24,999 nt of DNA from DASYXW01 sp035934405. Its GTDB lineage: Bacteria > Acidobacteriota > Terriglobia > UBA7540. A model generated the notes under the pieces. It was not told where the DNA came from, did not search any database, and saw nothing but the letters and a program-made list of their open reading frames with translations. A program made the translations under genes and the position numbers. Each line of letters starts with the position of its first letter. Positions within the stretch are counted from its first letter, which is position 1. The stretch covers positions 1 to 24,999 of the forward strand of contig DASYXW010000086.1 of assembly GCA_035934405.1 (NCBI GenBank), in the 5' to 3' direction. This document shows, piece by piece, positions 15,102-22,077 of the stretch.

Positions 15102-15893
15102 CTACCGTCCTTTGAAATGAGGCTTTCTCTTCTCAAGAAAAGCCGTGATTCCTTCTCCAAAATCATCCGAATCGAAGCACTTCATCTGGGCGTCGACTTC
15201 ATGCTCCATCATCCGGTCCATCTCGGTCTCCAGGCGCTCGAAGAGGGCCTGCTTCAGCAGCGCCAGGGGCAGTGACGGCGCCGCGGCCAGCCGCGTGGCC
15301 AGCTTGCGGGTTTCCTCGCCGAGAGTCGCTGCGGGCACGAGGAAATTCACCAAACCCCAACGGTGCGCCTCGTCGGCCGGGATGGCGTCGCCGAGAGCCA
15401 AAATCTCGATCGCCCGCCCGATTCCCACCATGCGGGGCACAAAAAAAGTCCCACCCCAGTCGGGATGAAGTCCGATGCTTACAAAAGCCTGCGAGAAGTT
15501 AGCTTGATCGGAAGCGATCCGTAAATCGCAGGCCAGCGCCAGATTCATACCCGCGCCCGCCGCCGGGCCGTTCACCGCGGCAATGACCATCTTCGGCATT
15601 CGCCGGATGCTCCGCACCACTTCGTGACCCGCTTCGAGGTAGCTGCGGAACACCGCGGACTGGTGGTTCTGCTTTAACTCGACCATCGTGCGAATGTCAC
15701 CGCCAGCGCAGAATCCGCGACCAGCGCCGGTGAGGACGGCCACGCGGATGCTGGGCTCGTGGGCCACGGTCAAAAGAGCCGCCGCCAGGCCGCCGCGCAC
15801 GCCCTCGTCAATGGCATTCAGCTTGTCAGGGCGGTTCAGCAGAATCGTGGCGACGGCGCCCTCCTGCGTCACAACCACGGGCTCATCCGCCAT
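15102..15893 (-). CDS. Enoyl-CoA hydratase/isomerase family protein, PaaG-like isomerase
   Basis: A crotonase-fold protein of 263 residues. The first hydratase glutamate is replaced by Asn117 (GAGMNLALACD), and the second region reads SQAFVSIGLHPDWGGTFFVPR with Asp145. This pattern matches PaaG (MAFSKLGLIPDCGGTWLLPR), the isomerase that turns ring-epoxyphenylacetyl-CoA into oxepin-CoA, rather than a hydratase. The oxyanion segment GRGFCAGGDI is at 59-67. Beside an epoxidase-like gene this suggests isomerisation of an aryl-CoA epoxide. Its ATG lies inside the end of the preceding hydrolase gene (11-nt overlap), so the two are probably translationally coupled. Confidence 0.88.
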   Translation of the reverse strand: MADEPVVVTQEGAVATILLNRPDKLNAIDEGVRGGLAAALLTVAHEPSIRVAVLTGAGRGFCAGGDIRTMVELKQNHQSAVFRSYLEAGHEVVRSIRRMPKMVIAAVNGPAAGAGMNLALACDLRIASDQANFSQAFVSIGLHPDWGGTFFVPRMVGIGRAIEILALGDAIPADEAHRWGLVNFLVPAATLGEETRKLATRLAAAPSLPLALLKQALFERLETEMDRMMEHEVDAQMKCFDSDDFGEGITAFLEKRKPHFKGR

Positions 15894-16653
15894 ACGGTTT
15901 CACCAATTCGCGCCCCGATACTTGCCGAACGGCGGCCTTGCGCCTCGCGGCCACTTCTCGGCACTTCGCAACAAACTGCTCGAAAATCTTATGCTGCTCC
16001 GGCTGGCTCGCGATCTCCTCTGGGTGCCATTGCACCGCGAGCAGGAACGGGTAATCGTCTGCGGCTTCGACCGCCTCGACCAGACCGTCCTCGGAGTGCG
16101 CCGTGACTTTCAGCCCGCGCCCCAGGCGCTTGATCGCCTGGTGGTGAATGCTATTGACGCGGCAACTGCCTGGAACGGCTGCCGCGAGCAGCGAATCCGG
16201 TTCGGTCACCGTGACCGCATGCGTCGTGTCACCGCGTTTCTTCCCGGCGGCCGTCTGTCGGTGTTCAAACCCGGGGGTGGCGTCGCTGGCCAGGTCCTGA
16301 TAGAGCGTGCCGCCAAACTTCACGTTAATCACCTGCGAGCCGCGACAAATACCGAGAATCGGCAGGCGGCGGTCGAGCGCCCGCTCGAGCAGTGTCATCT
16401 CAAACTGGTCGCGGGCGCGATTCACGTCAACGCTTTCGTATTTCCTTTCCTCGCCATAGAGCGCCGGGTCCACATCCTCGCCCCCGGCGAACAGCACGCC
16501 GTCAAGGCTGTCGGCGCGAACGCGGCGCCCGTCCGGCGCGGTGACGAGTTCGAGCTCATCGGGCCGCGCGCCCACCGCCACCAGGGCCTTGAGGTATGCG
16601 GACTCGCGCCCTTTGGCCTTCTCTTTGTCGGAAACCGAGATTGCAATTTTCAT
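15883..16653 (-). CDS. Class-I glutamine amidotransferase-like gamma-glutamyl hydrolase (peptidase C26)
   Basis: A 256-residue single-domain protein of the PuuD/gamma-glutamyl-GABA hydrolase type, which cleaves gamma-glutamyl amide bonds. The triad is visible: nucleophile Cys103 in LGICRGSQ, and His210 and Glu212 in AVQWHPEE. The FAGGEDVDPALYGEE stretch at 55-69 and the INVKFGGTLYQDL loop after the nucleophile fit the subfamily. There is no partner synthetase domain, so it is a hydrolase rather than a biosynthetic amidotransferase. It lies within the aromatic-CoA cluster, overlapping the PaaG-like gene. Gamma-glutamyl conjugates occur in polyamine and aniline breakdown, so it might remove a glutamyl group from an aromatic amine or a side product; that is speculation. 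Confidence 0.88.
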   Translation of the reverse strand: MKIAISVSDKEKAKGRESAYLKALVAVGARPDELELVTAPDGRRVRADSLDGVLFAGGEDVDPALYGEERKYESVDVNRARDQFEMTLLERALDRRLPILGICRGSQVINVKFGGTLYQDLASDATPGFEHRQTAAGKKRGDTTHAVTVTEPDSLLAAAVPGSCRVNSIHHQAIKRLGRGLKVTAHSEDGLVEAVEAADDYPFLLAVQWHPEEIASQPEQHKIFEQFVAKCREVAARRKAAVRQVSGRELVKPYGG

Positions 16654-16657
16654 TGAC

Positions 16658-16754
16658 GAAGCCAGGAATCAGAAGTCAGGAGCCAGAAGTCAGAAGCCAG
16701 GCGAGGCACTGAATAGCGCCGCATGCTGACTCCTGTCTTCTGACTCCTGTCTCC
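16658..16754. repeat. Inverted pair of degenerate 7-bp repeats (copies 4 and 5)
   Basis: Copy 4 (16658-16701) carries GAAGCCAGGAATCAGAAGTCAGG-type units and copy 5 (16726-16754) the reverse-complement CTGACTCCTGTCTTCTGAC units, with about 24 nt between. They can pair into a long hairpin in the gap between the first crotonase gene and the hydrolase gene, and could attenuate or process the operon mRNA. Confidence 0.8.
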
Positions 16755-16760
16755 TTTTGT

Positions 16761-17570
16761 TCACTTCGCCTTGAAGTTCGGAGTCCTTCGCTCGACATAC
16801 GCCGCCAGACCTTCCTTGGCGTCCTCGCTCTGGAAGAGATGCTGCTGCAGTTCGCGCTCCAGTGCCAGCCCTTCGCCGAAAGGCATTTCAAGGCCGGAAC
16901 ACACGGCCCGTTTGATCCTACCCACGGCGCGCGCCGCCTTGCGAGGCGGTAGGAACTGCTTGGCGTACTCCGTGACCTGCTCAAAAAAGCTGTCGCGCTC
17001 GAACACCTGGTTGACCAAGCCCATCTCCTCGGCTTCCTCGAAGGAGAACGTCCGGCCCGTAGCCATGAGTTCTATAGCGCGCGACTTGCCGATGAGCCGC
17101 GAAAGACGCTGCGTGCCGCCGGTGCCAGGAAGCACGCCGAGCGCCACCTCCGGCAATCCGATCTTGCCGGCGTCCTGGCGTCCGAGGCGGATGTCTGCCG
17201 CCAGCGCGATCTCGAGTCCTCCCCCGACCGTGTGGCCGTTGAGCGCCGCGATCACAAGCTTGGGAGTCTGTTCGAGGCGGCTCAGGGTCTCGTTGGCGTG
17301 CAGGCAGAAGTAGTACTTGAATTCCGGCGTGACGCTCGAAAGCATCTTGATGTTGGCCCCGGCCGAGAAGAACTTGTCGCCGGCACCGCGCAGGATAAGG
17401 ACGTGGACGGAAGCATCCATGCGCGCCCGCAGGATGGCGTCATCCAACTGCTGCATCATTTCGTAAGTGTAGGTATTAGCCGGCGGGTCGTTCATCTCGA
17501 TCCAGCCGATCCCGCCCTCGGCAGTGTAGTTGATGAGCGTTCCCGCCGGTGTCACCGTTGCTGTAGCCAT
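16761..17570 (-). CDS. Enoyl-CoA hydratase family protein
   Basis: A crotonase-fold protein of 269 residues with both hydratase glutamates, Glu120 in VGGGLEIALAAD and Glu141 in GLPEVALGVLPGTGGTQRL, so it is probably a true enoyl-CoA hydratase. The GGTQRL signature is typical of beta-oxidation hydratases, and FFSAGANIKML at 67-77 forms the oxyanion hole. It is the first enzyme gene after the regulator, 26 nt from its stop codon. The ATG at 17570 is chosen over one at 17600 because AAGGAG lies nine nt upstream. It may act in beta-oxidation-like steps after ring opening; the exact substrate cannot be told. Confidence 0.9.
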   Translation of the reverse strand: MATATVTPAGTLINYTAEGGIGWIEMNDPPANTYTYEMMQQLDDAILRARMDASVHVLILRGAGDKFFSAGANIKMLSSVTPEFKYYFCLHANETLSRLEQTPKLVIAALNGHTVGGGLEIALAADIRLGRQDAGKIGLPEVALGVLPGTGGTQRLSRLIGKSRAIELMATGRTFSFEEAEEMGLVNQVFERDSFFEQVTEYAKQFLPPRKAARAVGRIKRAVCSGLEMPFGEGLALERELQQHLFQSEDAKEGLAAYVERRTPNFKAK

Positions 17571-17596
17571 GGTGTTTGTTCTCCTTAGTTGAAGTT

Positions 17597-18478
17597 TCAA
17601 TGGCTCGAGCGCTGCAAGCGCGAACTGTGGCTCGTAGCGCGCTCGGCGCCCACAAAGTCGCCCGCCCTTTGATTCTGACCGCCATTCGGCCCGTGCGAAC
17701 GGCCATTGGCCTGAACCCCTTTGTCCCCGGAGCCGGGCGCGCGATCCATCGTCCGGGCTTTGGCTCGCCCCCCGGCAGCGGAACGTTGCCCCAGAATCCC
17801 ATTGAGGAAGATCCCATGCATGCGTTCGGCGCAGGCCGCGGCGCCGGGATCTACTTTGGGGTTATACCAGGTATAAATCCAGTTCATCATGCCGAAAAGC
17901 GAAAGCACGGCCAACCGCGTGTTCAAGTTTTTCAGGCCACGGGCCCGCCTAAGCGCCTCGACCTGATCCATGCAGAGCCGATAGTAGGCTTTCTTGATCG
18001 ACCGTATCTCACGGCGGCGCGCGTCCTCCAGCCATTCTTCCTCGTGAGTCAGAACCTTCATTTCGTTGGGATGCTCAAGAAAGAACTGGAGGTGGAGCCG
18101 GATAAAAGTCCGCAGACGCTCTTCCGGGTTCCGGAGCCGCCCGACGGGCCCGACAGGTTCGAGCGCCTCGCGCGCCGAACGGAGTAGCGTCTCAAAAGCG
18201 TGCCGCTGGATGAGGTAAAGCAACTCTTCTTTGCTCGAAAAGTAGTAGTAAAGGCCCGCCAGGCTGACGCGCGTGGCTCGGGCAATGTCCCGAACGGAGG
18301 CGTGATGGTACCCGCGCTCGCAGAAGACCTCCGCCGCCCGGCGCAGAATGTCACCCAGCTTCCGGTCATACGGGCCGGGTTCCCGGCCGTTCGTCGCGCC
18401 ATTCTCGCCGGCAGCCCGCAGGCGCCAGGCCGGGGTGCGCCTGGGCCTTTGACGTTGAGACGGAGTGCGGGTGGGCAT
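17597..18478 (-). CDS. TetR-family transcriptional regulator
   Basis: A 293-residue DNA-binding regulator. The TetR helix-turn-helix lies at about residues 44-90 (AAEVFCERGYHHASVRDIARATRVSLAGLYYYFSSKEELLYLI; key turn YHHASVRDIA ... GLYYYF). The ligand domain that follows resembles regulators of fatty-acid or acyl-CoA catabolism, so the inducer is probably an acyl- or aryl-CoA ester; this is inference. A basic N-terminal extension of about 35 residues and a Gly/Ser/Arg-rich C-terminal tail of about 60 residues are unusual, as most TetR proteins end near 210-230. It heads the aromatic-CoA cluster. The promoter (18511-18538) and a palindrome over its start site lie immediately upstream, pointing to autorepression. 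No clear ribosome site precedes the ATG. Confidence 0.92.
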   Translation of the reverse strand: MPTRTPSQRQRPRRTPAWRLRAAGENGATNGREPGPYDRKLGDILRRAAEVFCERGYHHASVRDIARATRVSLAGLYYYFSSKEELLYLIQRHAFETLLRSAREALEPVGPVGRLRNPEERLRTFIRLHLQFFLEHPNEMKVLTHEEEWLEDARRREIRSIKKAYYRLCMDQVEALRRARGLKNLNTRLAVLSLFGMMNWIYTWYNPKVDPGAAACAERMHGIFLNGILGQRSAAGGRAKARTMDRAPGSGDKGVQANGRSHGPNGGQNQRAGDFVGAERATSHSSRLQRSSH

Positions 18479-18486
18479 GGTATTTT

Positions 18487-18506
18487 AATCGAACGTTCGT
18501 TCGAAT
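18487..18506. promoter_or_regulatory. Putative TetR-family operator
   Basis: AATCGAACGTTCGTTCGAAT is a 20-bp pseudo-palindrome with 9-bp arms (AATCGAACG / CGTTCGAAT, eight of nine paired) around TT; it contains the perfect 10-bp palindrome CGAACGTTCG. It covers the predicted transcription start of the minus-strand promoter and lies 9 nt before the tetR start codon, as expected for an autorepressor site. Confidence 0.7.
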
Positions 18507-18510
18507 CGTT

Positions 18511-18538
18511 ATTCTATCAGAGTCAGAACTCTTGTCAA
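18511..18538 (-). promoter_or_regulatory. Sigma-70-type promoter of the tetR/aromatic-CoA cluster
   Basis: On the minus strand a perfect TTGACA (18538-18533) is followed by a 16-nt spacer and TAGAAT (18516-18511; five of six). Transcription would start near 18504, inside the operator palindrome, leaving a leader of about 26 nt before tetR. Confidence 0.7.
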
Positions 18539-18630
18539 GGGGATGCTGAAAAGGGAAACGCGCCTCGGGGGGAGGCAGATCAAAAAGTGACAGGCTTGTA
18601 GATTTCCCGCTGACTCCCCTCCTGGAGGAC

Positions 18631-19230
18631 CTACTTCACCGCCGGAGCCCCGCCAGCCGCGTTCGGCATCTCGAAAAGACGTTCATCCTGCTGCTCGGCG
18701 AAGGCCTGGGTGGTGAAAGCCTGGATTCTCGCGCCATGCCGCCACGCGTCCCTTGCCAAACCAGCCTTGCAGCATGTCTCCGCAAGGAACCGTTCGCGAT
18801 CCCACTTCCATTCCAGCGCGACCTGCGGGAGCAGGAGGCCCCGCCGGAATCCCTGTGAGATCAGCAAACCATGACGTCCTATTTCGATTTCGCCGGGCAG
18901 GATATCTGCGAGCGGGGAAAGCACGGAAATCTCAATGCGCAGTTCCGCCAGATCCTCGGCCGTTACCGGCGCGAAGCGCGGATCGTGTTGCGAAGCCGCC
19001 ACCGCGCACTCAGCTACCGTCTCGCAAAGCGGCAGTTCGGCCTCAACGTGACCGATGCATCCGCGCAGGGCGTGTGCCAGTCGCAAGGTGACGAAAGCCC
19101 CGCGCGGCTCGCAGAGCGAACCCGAGCCCGGCTCCAGCCGGATTCGCCGTTCGCCGGGCACGCCTTCTTCGATCGCCCGCCGCGCAATCTGCAGCAGCAG
19201 TTGTTGTTCGCCCTCAGTGAGCGGCAACAT
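18631..19230 (-). CDS. AMMECR1-domain protein
   Basis: A 199-residue AMMECR1-domain protein; homologues are known as AmmeMemoRadiSam system protein A. The LRGCIGH signature is at residues 55-61, followed by CAVAASQHDPRFAPVTAEDLAELRIEISVLSPL and a GLLISQGFRRGLLLPQVALEW segment, all typical. The biochemical role is not established; in other genomes it often sits with MEMO and radical-SAM partners, neither of which is seen here. The start has AAGGA upstream and overlaps the end of pgsA by 17 nt, so the two are probably co-translated. Confidence 0.9.
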   Translation of the reverse strand: MLPLTEGEQQLLLQIARRAIEEGVPGERRIRLEPGSGSLCEPRGAFVTLRLAHALRGCIGHVEAELPLCETVAECAVAASQHDPRFAPVTAEDLAELRIEISVLSPLADILPGEIEIGRHGLLISQGFRRGLLLPQVALEWKWDRERFLAETCCKAGLARDAWRHGARIQAFTTQAFAEQQDERLFEMPNAAGGAPAVK

Positions 19231-19828
19231 CCTTTTCCTTGCGCTTCTCCTCGACGCCGTGCAGCACCACCATGCGGCGCGGCGCAGGCTGCTTGATGCG
19301 GTCGTCGAGCTTCCGCCAAAAAGCCCAGAAATATTGCGCCCCCGAGGCCACGGCCGAGAACACGACCAGCCATAGCAGAACCATTCCCGGAACCTGGGCC
19401 ACTGGGAAACGAGTTTCGAGCACGATCACGGTGATGGCGGCGACCTGCAGCACCATCTTCGTCTTGCCGAGCTCGGACGCTTCCAGGATGAATCCTTCGC
19501 TCGAGGCGATGGCGCGCAGTCCGGAGACGGCGAACTCCCGGCCCACGATGATGACCACGATCCAGGCAGGTACCAAATGAAGCTCGACGAGGGAAATGAA
19601 TGCAGCGGAGGTGAGCAGTTTGTCGGCGATGGGATCGAGCAGAATGCCCAGTCGTGAGATTTGGGCGCGACGCCGGGCGAGGTAGCCGTCCAGCAGGTCA
19701 GTCGTCGCCGCGACCAGGAAAACCGCCACCGCCCACAGGTCCATGTTCGGTTCCTTGGTGAGCAGCAAAGCCACCAACAAAGGGACAAAGAAGATTCGAA
19801 GCAGCGTGAGCGAATTCGGCAGGCTCAT
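19214..19828 (-). CDS. pgsA: CDP-diacylglycerol--glycerol-3-phosphate 3-phosphatidyltransferase
   Basis: An integral inner-membrane enzyme that makes phosphatidylglycerol phosphate from CDP-diacylglycerol and glycerol-3-phosphate. The CDP-alcohol phosphotransferase motif D-x2-DG-x2-AR-x8-G-x3-D-x3-D is complete: Asp44, Asp47-Gly48, Ala51-Arg52, Gly61, Asp65 and Asp69. Several hydrophobic helices surround it (for example FFVPLLVALLL and the MVLLWLVVFSAVASG region), and PNSLTLLRI at the start is typical of PgsA. The 204-residue length is slightly above the usual 180-200 because of a charged C-terminal tail (KRKEKD). ATG 19828 is used; an in-frame start at 19864 exists, and neither has a strong ribosome site. 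Confidence 0.92.
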   Translation of the reverse strand: MSLPNSLTLLRIFFVPLLVALLLTKEPNMDLWAVAVFLVAATTDLLDGYLARRRAQISRLGILLDPIADKLLTSAAFISLVELHLVPAWIVVIIVGREFAVSGLRAIASSEGFILEASELGKTKMVLQVAAITVIVLETRFPVAQVPGMVLLWLVVFSAVASGAQYFWAFWRKLDDRIKQPAPRRMVVLHGVEEKRKEKDVAAH

Positions 19829-19864
19829 GGACGATACCGCAGCGGGGAGCGACTGCACGGGCAT

Positions 19865-20416
19865 CCGAGCGGCGCGCGCTGAGCGCGGATCCCGGACGCC
19901 ACTATAACGAACACGTTTCCGCGTGTCAATCTACCGCGGCTTGCCTCGGCGCCCGGAGCGAATCGGCAGCCGCGCGACAGATTCAACACAAATCCATCCG
20001 CGGGTCGGCCGGGGCTAGGCGGCAAGTGTTTGGGGTCTACAAAGCTGGCCTACAACCCCTCCATCACCTGATTTTATGCGGGCTAGCCGGGCTACCGCAT
20101 GGCCGGCGGCGACTCGGAAGTCTGCCCTACATTTGTGCAAAACTCGGCGGGCAATTCACAATTCCTTAATATCCTTACGGGGCCGACTTAATCATCGAAT
20201 TAACTCTCAGGCTGCTGTAAGGTATTGAAAATACGAGCAAATACGATTTAGTGTCCCGTGGATGTCCAATCGCAACCTCCGGCCTATACGAGTTGCCCGT
20301 GCTGCCGCAAGCATTTTTTCCACAGCCTTTTCCACAGCCTCCGTCCGTCTTGAGCGCACCCGATCAGCCTCGGCCTGTTAACTCCTGCGATAATGCCATG
20401 GCCCGGTCAACAAAAC
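19865..20416. other. Intergenic stretch of about 550 bp, no gene seen
   Basis: No convincing ORF or RNA gene. The middle part (about 20140-20250) is AT-rich for this genome and may hold the promoter of pgsA, but I could not pick a credible -35/-10 pair. A 12-bp direct repeat (TTTTCCACAGCC at 20316 and 20328) resembles DnaA boxes with one mismatch, but only two copies exist and no dnaA or dnaN is near. Confidence 0.5.
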
Positions 20417-21703
20417 TCACCGCGCTGCCTCCACGCGCCGGCGCAGCGACGTGGTGACCCGGGCGCGCACCGAGACCTGATCATCCCCATACTCGGCGGA
20501 GAGCACGGTTCCGAAACGATACAGCAGAGCGAGACCTTGGGCGTCCGAGGAGGAAAGCTTGAACTCGGCCTCGACCACCGGATCGTCCGCGAGAGCTTCG
20601 TCAATTCTCCGCCGCAGAGTTTCGAGGCCCTGTCCCGTCGCCGCCGAGACGGCCACTTCCATCGCTCCCGCGGACCGCCGTTTGATTTCGGCTGCCTCGA
20701 GAAGGTCGCTCTTGTTCCAAACGTGTAGCCTCGGAGCAGAGGCTAGGCCGAGGGTCTCGAGCAGGCTCTCGACGGCGGCGTCCTGCTGCTCGTGCCGGGG
20801 GTGGGAAGCATCGGTAACGTGAAGCAGCAGGCTCGCGCCCTCCAGCTCTTCAAGCGTGGCGCGAAAGGAGGCGACGAGGTGCGGCGGCAGATTGCGGATG
20901 AACCCCACCGTGTCCGACAGCACGACCGAACGCCTCGATTCGAGTGGCAACCGCCGGACGGTGGGATCGAGCGTGGCGAACAGCCGGCCCGAGGTCATCA
21001 CCCGCGCCCGAGTGAGCGCGTTGAACAGAGTGGACTTTCCGGCGTTGGTGTAACCCACCAGCGCCACGGTGAGGAACTGGCGCTCCAGCCGGTGGGCGCG
21101 ATGGAGCGCGCGCCCGGAGCGGACGCGCTCGATCGCATCGTGAAGTTTGCGGATGCGGGTGCGAATGCGCCGGCGGTCGAACTCGAGCTGCTGCTCGCCG
21201 GGTCCACGCGTGCCGATGCCGCCGCCGAGCCGGGAGAGCAGCGTGCCGCGTCCGGCCAGGCGCGGCAGCAGGTAGTTGAGCTGCGCCAACTCCACCTGAA
21301 GCTGCCCCTCGCGCGTGCGGGCCCGCCGCGCGAAGATATCCAGGATGAGCTGCGTGCGGTCAATCACCTTGAGGTCGAGCGCGCTTTCCAAATTGCGAAG
21401 CTGGGTGGGTGTGAGGTCCTGGTCGAAGATGACGGCGTCCGCGCCCGCCCCTTGCGCCATCGCCCGAACCTCTTCCACTTTGCCGCGGCCGACCAGCGTG
21501 GCCGGGTCCGGATGGGGCGAGCGCTGGCGCACCGCGCCGAGAACCCGTGCTCCAGCGCTCGCGACTAGCTCCGTGAGTTCCTGCAGGCCCTCTTCCCCGT
21601 CTTGACCTGCGGGCGCGCCCGGCCCGTCAATTTCCTCCACCGTGCCGGCACGCCCGTCGCCGCGCCGGTTGGGCGTCCAGCTCACCAGAAGTGTTTTCTC
21701 CAC
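20417..21703 (-). CDS. hflX: GTPase HflX
   Basis: HflX is a ribosome-associated GTPase that splits stalled or hibernating 70S ribosomes. The 428-residue product has the HflX N-terminal domain (VLGAVRQRSPHPDPATLVGRGKVEEV, about 54-79), the Gly-rich linker LSRLGGGIGTRGPGE (156-170), and the GTPase domain with G1 GYTNAGKS (217-224), G3 DTVGF (264-268) and the G4 NKSD motif. The start is a GTG at 21703, 12 nt after the hfq stop; an ATG 8 nt upstream is out of frame. It lies in miaA-hfq-hflX order. An N-terminal acidic, Gly-rich stretch (about 12-40) is longer than in most homologues. Confidence 0.94.
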   Translation of the reverse strand: MEKTLLVSWTPNRRGDGRAGTVEEIDGPGAPAGQDGEEGLQELTELVASAGARVLGAVRQRSPHPDPATLVGRGKVEEVRAMAQGAGADAVIFDQDLTPTQLRNLESALDLKVIDRTQLILDIFARRARTREGQLQVELAQLNYLLPRLAGRGTLLSRLGGGIGTRGPGEQQLEFDRRRIRTRIRKLHDAIERVRSGRALHRAHRLERQFLTVALVGYTNAGKSTLFNALTRARVMTSGRLFATLDPTVRRLPLESRRSVVLSDTVGFIRNLPPHLVASFRATLEELEGASLLLHVTDASHPRHEQQDAAVESLLETLGLASAPRLHVWNKSDLLEAAEIKRRSAGAMEVAVSAATGQGLETLRRRIDEALADDPVVEAEFKLSSSDAQGLALLYRFGTVLSAEYGDDQVSVRARVTTSLRRRVEAAR

Positions 21704-21715
21704 GCCATAGCCTAT

Positions 21716-22009
21716 CTAGATAGCCTGCCCCTCGGAACCTGTGGCCGCCGAAGCAGCCGGCGCGGAGCCGGCGCGCGGCAGCACCACGGTGGAAATCGCG
21801 TGCTTGAAAATCAACTGCTCCTGGTGGTTGCTCTCCAGAATCACGGAGAACCGGTCAAAGCTGCGGATGCGTCCGGTGAGCTTCACCCCGCTCACCAGGT
21901 AGATCGTGATCAGCGCCCGTTCCTTGCGCGCCGAATTCAGAAAGCCGTCCTGGATGTTCTGCGACTGCCTGTCGGTATGTTCTTTTTTTTCCGAACCCGT
22001 CATTTCCAT
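21716..22009 (-). CDS. hfq: RNA chaperone Hfq
   Basis: Hfq forms a hexameric ring that pairs small RNAs with mRNAs. The 97-residue product has the Sm1 motif (NIQDGFLNSARKERALITIYLVSGVKLTGRIRSFDRFSVIL; key LVSGVKLTG and FDRFSVIL) and Sm2 as FKHAISTVV, where E. coli has YKHAISTVV. Charged N-terminal residues (GSEKKEHTDRQ) precede the core, and a short Ala/Gly/Ser tail of about 20 residues follows, unlike the long tail of enterobacterial Hfq. AGGGG lies about seven nt before the ATG at 22009. A run of eight A residues encodes EKK near the start. It is 68 nt after miaA. Confidence 0.95.
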   Translation of the reverse strand: MEMTGSEKKEHTDRQSQNIQDGFLNSARKERALITIYLVSGVKLTGRIRSFDRFSVILESNHQEQLIFKHAISTVVLPRAGSAPAASAATGSEGQAI

Positions 22010-22077
22010 GTTTTCCCCTGCCCACCCCGCTCCAATTTGGCCTGGTTACGGGCGCCCGGCGCCGGCCCGCGCGTGCC

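Noticed and set aside
20316..20336. Two TTTTCCACA sequences resembling DnaA boxes in an AT-richer intergenic stretch
   Set aside because: Only two copies, each one mismatch from TTATCCACA, with no dnaA, dnaN or other origin genes nearby; not enough to propose an origin.
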